Origin: Tomitella fengzijianii
GTDB taxonomy: Bacteria > Actinomycetota > Actinomycetes > Mycobacteriales > Mycobacteriaceae
NCBI RefSeq assembly: GCF_007559025.1
Contig: NZ_CP041765.1
Coordinates: 1,112,679 to 1,176,678 of the forward strand
Reading direction: 5' to 3'
DNA length: 64,000 nucleotides
Shown: positions 42,772 to 52,349 of the stretch, one piece after another
Position numbering within the stretch: position 1 is the stretch's first letter
Layout of the letters: each line of letters starts with the position of its first letter
Notes under the pieces: model-generated
Told to the model about the DNA's origin: nothing
Database searches by the model: none
What the model saw: only the letters and a program-made list of their open reading frames with translations
Program-made: the position numbers and the translations under genes

Positions 42772-43685
42772 CACTCGCGACAGACGCACGCGTCGCGCCT
42801 GTTCGGGCGGCCACGTTCGTCCCCACCTCCCGCCGGCGCCGATGCACCGACGGAGCGGCGCGCATCCTGGTGTGGGCCAGCGTGGCGGTGGCGCTCGTGC
42901 CGTTGGCCTGGATCCTGTGGACCGTGACCGCCAAGGGGCTTCCCGCTGTCGCGTCGTCCACCTGGTTCACGAATTCCCTGAGCGGACTGTCCGCGACGAC
43001 CCCGGGCGGCGGCGTATACCACGCCATCATCGGCACGCTCCTGCAAGGGCTCGTGTGCTCGGTGATCGCGATTCCGCTGGGGATCTCCGTGGCCGTCTAC
43101 CTCGTCGAGTATGCCGGTGCGTCGCGGCTCGGCAAGGTGACCACCTTCATGGTCGACGTCCTCGCCGGGGTGCCGTCGATCGTCGCGGCGCTGTTCATCT
43201 ACGCGCTCTGGGTGGTGACCTTCGGATTCGACAGGTCCGGAATCGCGGTGGCGCTGGCACTGGTGCTGCTGATGGTCCCGATGGTGGTGCGCTCGACGGA
43301 GGAGATGCTGCGGATCGTGCCGACCGACCTGCGTGAGGCGGCCTTCGCGTTGGGAGTGCCGCAATGGAAGACGATCGCCAAGGTCGTGCTCCCCACCGCG
43401 TTGCCCGGCATCGTCACCGGCACGATGCTCGCGATCGCGCGGGTGCTCGGCGAGACCGCGCCGCTGCTGATCCTCGTCGGCTACGCGCCGTTCATCAACT
43501 TCGACCTGGGGTCGGGGGAGATGGGGACGCTTCCCGGGCTGATAGTCGACCAGATGAACAATCCCGGCGCGGTGGGAGCGGACCGGATGTGGGGATCCGC
43601 GCTGACCCTCATCGGCATGGTCGCGATTCTCAGCATCGCCGCGACGCTCCTGGCGCGGCGCTCCACCGTCCGCGGCGGTCGTTGA
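42768..43685 (+). CDS. pstA: Phosphate ABC transporter permease PstA
   Basis: A 305-residue second permease subunit with six predicted helices and the conserved loop LREAAFALGVPQWKTIAKVVLPTALPGIVTGTMLAIARVLGETAPLL. The ATG overlaps the pstC stop. The gap of ~100 bp to pstB contains a small hairpin. Confidence 0.95.
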   Translation: MTLATDARVAPVRAATFVPTSRRRRCTDGAARILVWASVAVALVPLAWILWTVTAKGLPAVASSTWFTNSLSGLSATTPGGGVYHAIIGTLLQGLVCSVIAIPLGISVAVYLVEYAGASRLGKVTTFMVDVLAGVPSIVAALFIYALWVVTFGFDRSGIAVALALVLLMVPMVVRSTEEMLRIVPTDLREAAFALGVPQWKTIAKVVLPTALPGIVTGTMLAIARVLGETAPLLILVGYAPFINFDLGSGEMGTLPGLIVDQMNNPGAVGADRMWGSALTLIGMVAILSIAATLLARRSTVRGGR

Positions 43686-43715
43686 GAACCGGGGCACGTG
43701 CCACAGCACCGGAGA

Positions 43716-43736
43716 CCCGTCCGCACTGGGGACGGG
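43716..43736 (+). promoter_or_regulatory. Hairpin between pstA and pstB
   Basis: CCCGTCC-N7-GGACGGG stem-loop. It may adjust the relative amount of pstB transcript by processing or partial termination. Confidence 0.35.
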
Positions 43737-43787
43737 AACCCACCGGGGACACCTCCCCGCAACCGCACACGAGAAGGAGGGCCCGCA

Positions 43788-44564
43788 ATGTCCAGGCGGG
43801 TAGATCTGAAGGACGTCAACATCCATTACGGCGACTTCCAGGCCGTCGCCGACGTGGACCTGAGCATGCCGGCGCACAGTGTCACGGCGCTGATCGGGCC
43901 GTCGGGCTGCGGCAAGTCGACGGTGCTCCGGTCTATCAACCGGATGCATGAGGTCACCCCGGGTGCCCGAGTGGAGGGCAGCATCCGGCTCGACGACGAG
44001 GACATCTACGGGCCGGGAGTCGACCCGGTGGCCGTGCGGCGCACCATCGGCATGGTCTTCCAGCGGCCCAACCCGTTTCCGACGATGTCGATCCGCGACA
44101 ACGTGGTCGCCGGCCTGCGGCTGCAGGGCGTGCGGGACAAGTCCGCTCTGGCCGAGATCACCGAACGCGCACTGCGCGGGGCGAACCTGTGGGGCGAGGT
44201 GAAGGACCGCCTGACCTCGCCGGGCGGGGGGCTGTCCGGCGGTCAGCAGCAGCGGTTGTGCATCGCCCGTGCCATCGCGGTCTCACCGGAGGTGCTGCTG
44301 ATGGACGAGCCCTGCTCGGCGCTCGACCCCATCTCCACGCTTGCGATCGAGGAGCTCATCGCCGAGCTCAAGGAGCAGTACACGGTGGTCATCGTCACCC
44401 ACAACATGCAGCAGGCCGCCCGGGTGAGCGATAGGACCGCGTTCTTCAACCTGCCGGGAGTGGGCATGCCCGGCGAGCTGATCGAAGTGGACGATACGGA
44501 AACGATCTTCTCCAACCCGGCACAGAAGGCCACCGAGGACTACATTTCGGGCCGCTTCGGCTGA
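43788..44564 (+). CDS. pstB: Phosphate ABC transporter ATPase PstB
   Basis: A 258-residue ABC ATPase that powers PstSCA. Walker A is GPSGCGKST, the Q-loop is [10 protein letters not shown], the signature is [14 protein letters not shown], Walker B is [13 protein letters not shown] and the switch His is in VTHNMQQA. The ATG at 43788 follows GAAGGAGG. M. tuberculosis has only a lone pstB homologue (phoT, Rv0820) at this locus; here it is part of the complete operon. Confidence 0.97.
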   Translation: MSRRVDLKDVNIHYGDFQAVADVDLSMPAHSVTALIGPSGCGKSTVLRSINRMHEVTPGARVEGSIRLDDEDIYGPGVDPVAVRRTIGMVFQRPNPFPTMSIRDNVVAGLRLQGVRDKSALAEITERALRGANLWGEVKDRLTSPGGGLSGGQQQRLCIARAIAVSPEVLLMDEPCSALDPISTLAIEELIAELKEQYTVVIVTHNMQQAARVSDRTAFFNLPGVGMPGELIEVDDTETIFSNPAQKATEDYISGRFG

Positions 44565-44596
44565 CCTGCCGGGCCGTGCGCACCGGCGCGGGCGGG

Positions 44597-46459
44597 TCAG
44601 AAGGCCGCCTCATCGAGGTGCATCGGCTCCTCGTCGAGCCCGTCGATGACCTCCCTGGCCGCGGTGATCCCGGGAAGGACGTGGCGGGCGAAGAACGATG
44701 CGGCGACCACCTTCCCCTCGTAGAACAACCTGTCCGGTTCGGCGGGGTCCGCGTGGAGCAGCCGCAGGGCGATCTGCGCCTGCAGGGACAACTGCCAGGC
44801 GATGAGCAGGTCACCTACTGCCAGAAGGAAGTCCACCGCGCCGAGCCCGACCTTGTACAGCCGGTCCGGGTCATCGTGCGCCGCCATGGCATGGCCTCCG
44901 AGCGTGGCGGTCATCGCCTGCACGTCGCCGAGGGCTTGCGCGAGCCGGGCGCGCACCGGGGCGAGACGGTCCGCGCCGACGTCGCCGCCTCGGCTGACAC
45001 CGTCGTCACCACCGTCCGCGGTTCTCCGGACCTGTTCTGCCAGATGCGCCAGCGCGCCTCCGCCGTCGCGCAGGATTTTGCGGAAGAAGAAGTCCTGTGC
45101 CTGGATCGCGGTGGTGCCCTCGTAGAGCGAGTCGATCTTGGCGTCGCGGATGTACTGCTCGACGGGGTGGTCCTGCAGGAAACCCGACCCGCCGAAGCAC
45201 TGAAGGGTTTCGGTCAGCATCGCGTAGGCGCGTTCGGAGCCGGCGGCCTTCACCACGGGCAATAACAGGTCGTTCACCCGGGCGGCCATGTCGGCGTCGG
45301 CGCCGGAGACGCGGGCGGCGACTGCAGCGTCCTGGTGTGCGGCCGTGTACAGGTACAGCGCGCGCAAACCCTCCGCGTACGACTTCTGCATCAACAGCGA
45401 GCGGCGCACATCCGGGTGATGGCTGATCGTCACTTTGGGGGCCGATTTGTCCCCCATCCGCGCGAGGTCGACTCCCTGGACGCGCGTACGCGCGTAGTCG
45501 AGCGCGCCGAGGTAGCCGGTGGACAACGTCGCGATCGCCTTGACGCCCACCATCATCCGGGCTTCCTCGATCACATGGAACATCTGGGCTATCCCGGCAT
45601 GCCGGTCACCGACGAGGTAGCCGACAGCAGGGGTGCCATGCATGCCGAAGGAGAGCTCGCAGGTGGCGGAGGCCGTCAGACCCATCTTGTGTTCGATCCC
45701 GGTGACGAAGACACCGTTGCGCGCCCCGGGCTCGCCGGACTCGGGGTCGAACAGGAACTTGGGCACGAGGAACAGGCTCAGCCCCTTGGTGCCAGGGCCG
45801 GCCCCCTCGGGGCGGGCGAGCACCTGGTGCACGGTGTTCTCGCACAGGTCGTCGGCGTCGGCGGAGGTGATGAAGCGTTTGACGCCCTCGATCCGCCAGG
45901 TGCCGTCGTCCTGGCGGATCGCGCGTGTGCGTCCCGCCCCCACGTCGGAACCGGCGTCGGGTTCGGTGAGCGCCATCGTCGCGCCCCATTCCCGCTCCAC
46001 CGCGATCCGTGCCCACCGCCTCTGCCTGTCGGTCCCGATGCGGTGGAGTATCTCGGCGAACTTGGGCCCGGCGAGGTACATGTATGCGGCCGGCTGGGCT
46101 CCCAGAGCGAGCTCATTGAGTGCCCACACCAGGATGCGCGGTGCCGGGACGCCGCCCAGTTCCACGTCCATACCGACGCGGTACCACCCGGCGCTGCGCC
46201 ATGCGCGGAAGGACTCCTTGAACGATTCCGGCAGGCTCACGGAGTGATCGGCCGGGTCGAAGCGCGGAGGATTGCGGTCGGCGTCGGCGTAGGACGCCGC
46301 CAACGGCCCCTCCGCCTGCCGGGCGGCCTCAGCGAGGATATCGCTGACGGCATCCGGATCAAGGTCGCCGAAGGCGCCGTCGGCCAGGATCTTTCCGATG
46401 CCCAGCACCTCGAAGAGATTGAACTCGATGTCCCGCACGTTGCTCCGGTAGTGGCCCAT
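44597..46459 (-). CDS. FadE5-like long-form acyl-CoA dehydrogenase
   Basis: A 620-residue FAD-dependent acyl-CoA dehydrogenase, longer than the usual ~380. It begins [21 protein letters not shown], typical of mycobacterial FadE5. The FAD/substrate motif is [21 protein letters not shown], the central [19 protein letters not shown] is present, and the catalytic Glu is in [15 protein letters not shown]. The C-terminal ~130 residues are an extra helical domain. It performs the first beta-oxidation step on medium/long acyl-CoA. GGAAGG precedes the ATG. It lies between pstB and phoU on the phoU strand, with no obvious functional tie to phosphate. Confidence 0.9.
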   Translation of the reverse strand: MGHYRSNVRDIEFNLFEVLGIGKILADGAFGDLDPDAVSDILAEAARQAEGPLAASYADADRNPPRFDPADHSVSLPESFKESFRAWRSAGWYRVGMDVELGGVPAPRILVWALNELALGAQPAAYMYLAGPKFAEILHRIGTDRQRRWARIAVEREWGATMALTEPDAGSDVGAGRTRAIRQDDGTWRIEGVKRFITSADADDLCENTVHQVLARPEGAGPGTKGLSLFLVPKFLFDPESGEPGARNGVFVTGIEHKMGLTASATCELSFGMHGTPAVGYLVGDRHAGIAQMFHVIEEARMMVGVKAIATLSTGYLGALDYARTRVQGVDLARMGDKSAPKVTISHHPDVRRSLLMQKSYAEGLRALYLYTAAHQDAAVAARVSGADADMAARVNDLLLPVVKAAGSERAYAMLTETLQCFGGSGFLQDHPVEQYIRDAKIDSLYEGTTAIQAQDFFFRKILRDGGGALAHLAEQVRRTADGGDDGVSRGGDVGADRLAPVRARLAQALGDVQAMTATLGGHAMAAHDDPDRLYKVGLGAVDFLLAVGDLLIAWQLSLQAQIALRLLHADPAEPDRLFYEGKVVAASFFARHVLPGITAAREVIDGLDEEPMHLDEAAF

Positions 46460-46725
46460 CTGCAGCCTTCCGAGTCCGGCTTCCGCGGGTGCGGGCGGCA
46501 CGGCGTACCGCGTGCCCCACAGTGCGCCGCGACATGCGGGTTACGCAACGGTAGGTTGTGCGTCGCGCCGGGTCCGCAGCGTCCGGCGCCGAGGCCGGTC
46601 GCAAAACGATGTCGCGAAACGCTTCGGTGACGGATTTCGGCAGTGTCACGGACGGCGCGGACGTGTCGGACTCCTCGGGTCTGCGCTCGGTGACAGACTC
46701 GGCCTCCACCGGTTCGACCCGTGGC

Positions 46726-47394
46726 TCACAGCAGCTCGTGGTCGACTACCTGGTCCGGCATCTCGCCCGTCGCCAGGAACACCACCCGGCGGGCCACCTG
46801 CACCGCATGGTCCGCGAAACGTTCGTAGAAGCGGCCGAGCAGTGCCACGTCCACGGCAGCGCCGACACCGTGCCGCCATTCGCGGTCCATCAGCACTGTG
46901 AGCAGGTGATGGTGCAGGTCGTCCATCGCGTCGTCTTCGGCCTGCAGGTGGCCCGCGCGTTGCGGGTCGTGCGTGACCAGCACCTCGCGCGCCGCGTCCG
47001 CGAGGGCCACCGCGATCCGGCCCATCTCCGCCACATGCCCGCCGACCTCCTCCGGCAACGCGTGCTCGGGGTGGTTGCGCGCGGCGACCTTCGCGATGTG
47101 CGCCGCCAGCGCGCCCATCCGCTTGAGGTCGGCGACGATCTGGATGCCGCTGACGATCTGGCGCAGGTCCCCGGCGACCGGAGCCTGCAGTGCGAGGAGC
47201 GCGAACGCCTGCTCCTCGCAGCGTGCGGCCAGTTCGTCGAATCGGGGGCGGGTGGCGAGGACGTGCTCGGCGAGGGGGAGATCCGCCTGCAGCAGCGCCT
47301 CGGTCGCCTGGTCCATGGCATCCTCTGCCAGGCCGCACATCTCCGCCAGTCCGGTGGAGAGCTGCTCGAGCTTCTCGGTGTATGTGGATCGCAC
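46726..47394 (-). CDS. phoU: Phosphate signalling protein PhoU
   Basis: A 222-residue all-helical protein of two three-helix PhoU repeats, with metal-binding acidic clusters ([32 protein letters not shown]). It links PstB to the sensor kinase and keeps the Pho regulon off when phosphate is plentiful. The homologue is PhoY2 (Rv0821c). The GTG start lies 7 nt after TAGGCT, so the mRNA is probably leaderless. It is transcribed toward fadE5 and away from the LCP gene. Confidence 0.94.
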   Translation of the reverse strand: MRSTYTEKLEQLSTGLAEMCGLAEDAMDQATEALLQADLPLAEHVLATRPRFDELAARCEEQAFALLALQAPVAGDLRQIVSGIQIVADLKRMGALAAHIAKVAARNHPEHALPEEVGGHVAEMGRIAVALADAAREVLVTHDPQRAGHLQAEDDAMDDLHHHLLTVLMDREWRHGVGAAVDVALLGRFYERFADHAVQVARRVVFLATGEMPDQVVDHELL

Positions 47395-47401
47395 GGACCC
47401 A

Positions 47402-47407
47402 AGCCTA
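47402..47407 (-). promoter_or_regulatory. Leaderless-type -10 (TAGGCT) for phoU
   Basis: TAGGCT with a 7-nt gap to the GTG start of phoU at 47394; no ribosome-binding site. Confidence 0.5.
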
Positions 47408-47481
47408 GGCGGGCAGTCTTGAGGGGCGGTGCGGTCGCGGTGAACGCCGGATGAATTTCCGGGCCGGGTCCGCGGGTGCGG

Positions 47482-49887
47482 TCAGCTGCAGCTCGTGTCG
47501 CCCGCGTTGACGACGCTGACGTCGAGCGGAACCGAGCCCTCTTCGGAGCTGTCTCCGGCGAGCATCGGGGTCAGCACGGAGCCGGTGCTCTGCGGGGTGA
47601 CGGTGGATTGCGACGAGGTGTCGCTGAGCAGCACCTCGACGATGGAACCGAGCCCGGTGGTGCGCTGCAGCCTGGCGCCCGGGAACGCGGAGGCCACCGT
47701 CGCCGCGGCCGCCAGATTGTCCCCGGAGAACTGGACGATCGTCCCGCCGGTGACGGGCGCCGTGTGATTGCCGATGCTGTAGATCTGGAAGCCCTCGGCG
47801 CCCAGCTCGTCCGCGGTGGAGGAAGCGAAACCGCCGATGCTCGACGCGTTGCTGACCTGCACCGAGATGGTCCCGGGGGCGACGGCGTGAACCTGGGTCG
47901 TATCCGGGTCGCCGGCGGCATCCGCACCTTCCGTCCCCGCGGTGGCCGGGGCGGCGGGCGCGCTCGTCGACTCGGCGCTCCGGGCGTCGGCGCGCTGCTC
48001 GCCGGGGAGCGGCTCGTCGTCGATGATCGCGTCGAAGATGTTGCGGATGTCCTGCAGCCGCGGCGTCTCGTTGCCCCAGGCGTCGGTTCCGTCCGTGGGG
48101 GCGGTCAGGAAGGTGACCTGATCGGCGTCGACGTTCTGCAGCGAACGGCCGAGCGTGATGAGCGCCTGGGTGTCGAGATTGTCGCCGAAGGACGCCTTGA
48201 TGAACTCGTTGATGAACGAATTCAGCTTGCCCGGGTCCAGCAGGACGTTGTGCGACAGGGCCTTGCGCAGCAGTGACGACAGGAACATCTGCTGGCGCTT
48301 GATGCGCCCGTAGTCGCCGTTGCCCTCCGCCTCGACCTTGCGGGCCCGCACGTACTCCAGCGCGGTCGTGCCGCTGATGGTCTGCGTGCCGGGCTCCGGC
48401 AGGATCGTGCCCAGCTCGTCGTCGACCAGGGGCCTGGTGGTGCACACTTCGACGCCGCCGACGGTGTCGACCATCGCCTCGAAGCCTGCGAAGTCCATGC
48501 CCAGGAAGTGGTTGACCTTGATCCCGGAGAGCTTCTGGATCACCTGGACGAGGCATCGGGGTCCGCCGAAGGCGTACGCGCTGTTGAGCTTGACGTCGTC
48601 CTGCGCCGGCACGATCTCGTCGGTGTAAGTGCCGGACGAGTTGTCCCAGCGCTCGCAGGAGGGGCGGTCGACGTTGAGGTCGCGCGGGAAGGACACCCCC
48701 ACAACCCGGCTGCGGTCGGCGGGGATGTTGACCAGCATGATGGTGTCGGATCGGGCGCCCTCGACCTGGGTGGAACTGCCCGCGCCCACCTCGGAGTTCG
48801 CGCCGGCCCGGGTGTCCGTTCCGATGATCAGGTAGTTCTCGTCCCCGAACTGTCCTGCGGGGTTGCGCACGTCGTCCGAGTTCTGGTCCAACGCGGAGAC
48901 CTGGGTGTACTGGCTGTCGGTGATGCGCAGGTAGCTCCACACCGCGCCGGTCACCACCAGGGAGAGCACCGAGACCAGCGCGATGGCGACATGGCTGACG
49001 CGCAGCCAGTAGCTGGGGTGGCGGTCGTGCCCGGCGCGACCGTGGTGGAGGCGTCCCGGGATGCTCAGTGGCAGCGCCGAGCGGATCCACGACGCGGTCT
49101 CCGGCGTGGGGCGGGGCGCTTCCCCGTCCGCTGCGTGCGGGATGCCGACGTCCGCGGCGGCTTCGCCGTCGTGCGCGTCGTCGTCCTGAGGGGAGTCGTC
49201 CTGAGGGGAGTCGTCCTGCGGGGGGCCGTCGGAGCGAAGGTCGTCCGGAGGGGCCTTGTCGCCGTGATGAGCGGAGTGCGGCCGTCCCGCCGGGTCGGAC
49301 GGCGCGGATCCCGCAGGCGATCCCGCGGTCGACTCGGCGGTGTATGCGGGCGCGTCCGGGGGAGTCCGCCGCGGTGGAGCCCCCGCGTCGGATGGGGCGG
49401 ACGGCGCGGATGCCGTATCCGGTTCCGGTCCGGTGGCCGGATCCGCCGACTCGTCCCCGGAGCCCGGCGGTGCCGTGTCGCCGGGGGCGGAAGGAGCCTG
49501 GCCGGGGTGGCCGATGCGTGCGATGAGGTCGGCGACGGTCACCCGGCCGTGCGGCGCCTGGTCTGCGGAACTCAGCCTGCGTCGCCCGCCGTCGGCATCC
49601 GACTGCCCGGAGGCGCTTCGACGGGCTTCACGCCCCGGATCGCCGTCGTCCTCCAGTCCTGGGGACCCCTCGTCCCCGACGCCCCGGCCGGTGTCGTCGG
49701 GGGCGGCTGCCGGGGGTGATTCCTCGCCCCGGACGCGGGACAGGGGGCGTTCCCAGGGGGCGGTGAAACGGTGATCGTCGGTCACTGCCCGCCCTTCATG
49801 CTCCTCGACCCGTCGGCCGTCGTCGTCGGTGGCCCGTCGGCCCCGGGGTGTGCGTGATGCCGCGCGACCGTTGACGGCCGCCGACAT
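47482..49887 (-). CDS. LytR-CpsA-Psr (LCP) family envelope protein
   Basis: An up to 801-residue protein, homologue of Rv0822c. Residues 1-290 are a disordered Pro/Asp/Ser-rich cytoplasmic region with one conserved-looking patch, RVTVADLIARIG (~115-126), and three PQDDS repeats. A single transmembrane helix is at ~297-319. The LCP catalytic domain follows (~350-525: NYLIIGTDTRAG, GARSDTIMLVNIP, VVGVSFPRDLNV, YVRARKVEAEGNGDYGRIKRQQMFL), then a LytR_C domain (~690-780). LCP enzymes attach arabinogalactan to peptidoglycan in this order. A GTG at 49785 (767 residues) is an alternative start. Confidence 0.88.
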   Translation of the reverse strand: MSAAVNGRAASRTPRGRRATDDDGRRVEEHEGRAVTDDHRFTAPWERPLSRVRGEESPPAAAPDDTGRGVGDEGSPGLEDDGDPGREARRSASGQSDADGGRRRLSSADQAPHGRVTVADLIARIGHPGQAPSAPGDTAPPGSGDESADPATGPEPDTASAPSAPSDAGAPPRRTPPDAPAYTAESTAGSPAGSAPSDPAGRPHSAHHGDKAPPDDLRSDGPPQDDSPQDDSPQDDDAHDGEAAADVGIPHAADGEAPRPTPETASWIRSALPLSIPGRLHHGRAGHDRHPSYWLRVSHVAIALVSVLSLVVTGAVWSYLRITDSQYTQVSALDQNSDDVRNPAGQFGDENYLIIGTDTRAGANSEVGAGSSTQVEGARSDTIMLVNIPADRSRVVGVSFPRDLNVDRPSCERWDNSSGTYTDEIVPAQDDVKLNSAYAFGGPRCLVQVIQKLSGIKVNHFLGMDFAGFEAMVDTVGGVEVCTTRPLVDDELGTILPEPGTQTISGTTALEYVRARKVEAEGNGDYGRIKRQQMFLSSLLRKALSHNVLLDPGKLNSFINEFIKASFGDNLDTQALITLGRSLQNVDADQVTFLTAPTDGTDAWGNETPRLQDIRNIFDAIIDDEPLPGEQRADARSAESTSAPAAPATAGTEGADAAGDPDTTQVHAVAPGTISVQVSNASSIGGFASSTADELGAEGFQIYSIGNHTAPVTGGTIVQFSGDNLAAAATVASAFPGARLQRTTGLGSIVEVLLSDTSSQSTVTPQSTGSVLTPMLAGDSSEEGSVPLDVSVVNAGDTSCS
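49180..49224 (-). repeat. 15-bp x 3 repeat in the LCP gene
   Basis: GTCGTCCTGAGGGGA at 49180 and 49195, and a variant at 49210. It encodes repeated PQDDS pentapeptides in the disordered cytoplasmic region. Confidence 0.85.
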
Positions 49888-50042
49888 CCCTGCCTGTGTC
49901 CGGCGGCGCCCGGCCGTTCTCCGGCCATGGTCTCCGGTCGATCACTCATCGTACTTATCGGCGCGCCCGGGCGCCGTGACGCCCACCCGGAAAGGCGCGT
50001 CCGGAGCTCGCCGTTGCAGCCGGGCCGCGGCACCCGTGTAGG

Positions 50043-51206
50043 TCAGCCGCCCGAGTTCATCACGTCGGCGCCGAACGGCACCGTCAGGTCGTCCGGATCG
50101 TCCAGCCATCCCTCGGGCAGGACCACCTTTCCGGGCGAACCCTGCCGCCCCCGGGGCTGGTAGCCCTCGGCGGGGAAGGGCACGTCCGGGTCGAGGCGCC
50201 CCAGCCGGTCCTCGAACTCGGCCATGCTCGTGACCCGGGCCAGCGCCACCCGCAGCTCGGATCCGGCGGGGAAGCCGTGCATGTACCAGGCGATGTGTTT
50301 GCGGATCTCGCGGCAGCCCTTGAGCTCGCCGTGGTGGGCGATCAGCAGTTCCAGGTGCCGACGCATGATGCGCGCCACCTCGCCGAGATTCGGGGCGGCC
50401 GGGATCTCGCGGCCGCCCAGGTGCGCGTCGAGCTCGGCGAACAGCCACGGCCGGCCCAGGCAGCCCCGGCCGATGACCACGCCGTCGCAACCCGTCTCCG
50501 CCATCATCCGCGCTGCGTCCTGGGCGGTGAAGATGTCGCCGTTGCCGAGCACGGGGATCTGCGGAACATGCTCTTTTAGCCGGGCGATCTGCGACCAGTC
50601 CGCCTGCCCCGAATAGCGCTGCTCGGCGGTGCGGGCGTGCAGGGCGAGAGCCACCGCGCCCTCGTCGGCGGCGATGCGCCCGGCGTCGAGGTGGGTGTGG
50701 TGGTCGTCGTCGATGCCCACGCGGAACTTCACCGTCACCGGCACGCCGCTGCCCTCGGTGGCCCGGACGGCGGCCGCCACGATCCGCCGGAACAGCGCGC
50801 GCTTGTACGGCAGGGCGGAGCCGCCGCCGCGCCGCGTCACCTTGGGCACCGGACAGCCGAAGTTCATGTCGATGTGGTCGGCCAGGTCCTCGTCGACGAT
50901 CATCTTCGCCGCGTCGTAGGTGGTGTCCGGGTCCACGGTGTACAGCTGGAGCGAGCGCGGCGACTCGTCCGGCCCGAAGGCGGTCATGTGCATCGTCACC
51001 GGGTGCCGCTCGACCAGCGCCCGCGCCGTGACCATTTCGCACACGTACAGCCCCGCGGCGCCGCCGGTCCGCTCCCGCTCCACCTCGCGGCAGAGCGTGC
51101 GGAAGGCGATGTTCGTGACCCCGGCCATGGGGGCGAGGACCACGGGACTGCGCAGCGCGAACGGGCCGATGGTCAGAGGGGCGGGGCGGGTCTGCAGCGA
51201 AAGCAC
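50043..51206 (-). CDS. dusB: tRNA-dihydrouridine synthase (DusB-like)
   Basis: A 387-residue FMN-dependent enzyme that reduces uridine to dihydrouridine in tRNA. The TIM-barrel signatures are APMAGVTNIAFRTLC, the catalytic Cys in MNFGCPVPKVTRRGGGSAL, VKFRVGIDDDHHTH, ALHARTAEQRYSGQADW and IPVLGNGDIFTAQDA. The homologue is Rv0823c. The GTG at 51206 lies 6 nt after CACAAT. The stop of the downstream desA gene is 20 bp away, so the two genes are closely spaced on the same strand (desA first). Confidence 0.93.
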   Translation of the reverse strand: MLSLQTRPAPLTIGPFALRSPVVLAPMAGVTNIAFRTLCREVERERTGGAAGLYVCEMVTARALVERHPVTMHMTAFGPDESPRSLQLYTVDPDTTYDAAKMIVDEDLADHIDMNFGCPVPKVTRRGGGSALPYKRALFRRIVAAAVRATEGSGVPVTVKFRVGIDDDHHTHLDAGRIAADEGAVALALHARTAEQRYSGQADWSQIARLKEHVPQIPVLGNGDIFTAQDAARMMAETGCDGVVIGRGCLGRPWLFAELDAHLGGREIPAAPNLGEVARIMRRHLELLIAHHGELKGCREIRKHIAWYMHGFPAGSELRVALARVTSMAEFEDRLGRLDPDVPFPAEGYQPRGRQGSPGKVVLPEGWLDDPDDLTVPFGADVMNSGG

Positions 51207-51225
51207 CCGTCCATTGTGCCGGAAC

Positions 51226-52176
51226 TCAGCCGGCGAGCGACTCCCGGCGCTTGCGGTCACGCTCGAGTGCGCGGGCGCGGGTCTCCTCGAACCGCGCGAC
51301 CTTGCCTTCGAGATCGTCGATGAACGCGCCGATGCGGTCACGCTGGCGCTCGCCCTCGGCCGTGTAGTCGGTGCGCTCCATGATCTGCCACTTGCGCAGC
51401 ACGGGCTTGACGACCTCGTTGAGGTGCTGGCCCAGATCGTAGATGCCGTTCTTCGCGATGAGCACGGCGTTGCGGCGGAAGTCGGGCATGCCGTGCCCGG
51501 GCATCTCGAAGGCCTCGAGAATGTCCGCGATGGCGCCCACCGCCCTGTCCGGCGCGAGCTCCAGGGCGGACTCGCATAGGTTGCGGTAGAAGACCATGTG
51601 CAGGTTCTCGTCGGCCGCGACGCGCGCGAGCATGCGGTCGGCGACCGGGTCGCCGCAGGCCTTGCCGGTGTTGCGGTGGCTCACCCGCGTGGCCAGCTCC
51701 TGGAAGGTCACGTATGCCAGGGAGTGCAGGATGTCCTTGTCCGTCTGCGGGTTGTAGCCGGTGATCATGTGCTGCATGCGCGCGCGCTCGAGCGCCACCG
51801 GGTCCACGCCGCGGGTGACCACCAGGTAGTCGCGCATGACGATCGCGTGCCTGTTCTCTTCCGCGGTCCACGTGCCCACCCACGTGCCCCACGGTCCGTC
51901 CAGCGAGAAGTTGGTGGCGATCTCACGGTGGTAGGAGGGCAGGTTGTCCTCCGTGAGCAGGTTCGTGATCATCGCCGCCTTGGCGGTGGGATCGAGGCGT
52001 GACTGCTCCTCGTCCCAATCGACGCCGCCCATCGCCGCGAAGTTGGTGCCCTCGTCCCAGGGGACGTAGTCGTGGGGGTGCCACTCCTTGGCCATCGACT
52101 GGTGCCGGTTGAGGTTGGCCTCGACCACCGGCTCGAGTTCGGTGAGCAATTCGAGCTCGGTCAGCATGCTGGTCAT
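51226..52176 (-). CDS. desA1: Acyl-ACP (stearoyl-ACP-type) desaturase DesA
   Basis: A 316-residue soluble di-iron desaturase that introduces a double bond into ACP-bound acyl chains, in mycobacteria part of mycolic acid synthesis. Both diiron motifs are present, TAEENRHAIVM and ADENLHMVFYRN, with upstream Glu in the LPSYHREI and ELATRVSHRN helices. The homologue is desA1 (Rv0824c). The ATG follows GGAGGGAA. Confidence 0.92.
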   Translation of the reverse strand: MTSMLTELELLTELEPVVEANLNRHQSMAKEWHPHDYVPWDEGTNFAAMGGVDWDEEQSRLDPTAKAAMITNLLTEDNLPSYHREIATNFSLDGPWGTWVGTWTAEENRHAIVMRDYLVVTRGVDPVALERARMQHMITGYNPQTDKDILHSLAYVTFQELATRVSHRNTGKACGDPVADRMLARVAADENLHMVFYRNLCESALELAPDRAVGAIADILEAFEMPGHGMPDFRRNAVLIAKNGIYDLGQHLNEVVKPVLRKWQIMERTDYTAEGERQRDRIGAFIDDLEGKVARFEETRARALERDRKRRESLAG

Positions 52177-52349
52177 CGGTTCCCTCCCATTGGACTCCTG
52201 GACACGGTCACTTTACGGCACCGTAGGTACGGGTGAAAGGGTCCAGGGGTTGAATTCGTCGATCGTCGATGCACCCTGGCCCGGCCGTGCATGCTGGGTG
52301 GTGCCGGCCGCTGCTCGGCGTCCGGAGCGTACGCGACGGGAGGACGCAT

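Noticed and set aside
46558-47454. A 298-codon plus-strand ORF over phoU, beginning with SVTD-like repeats
   Set aside because: It is antisense to phoU; the SVTD pattern is a weak local repetition in the gap and not a domain.
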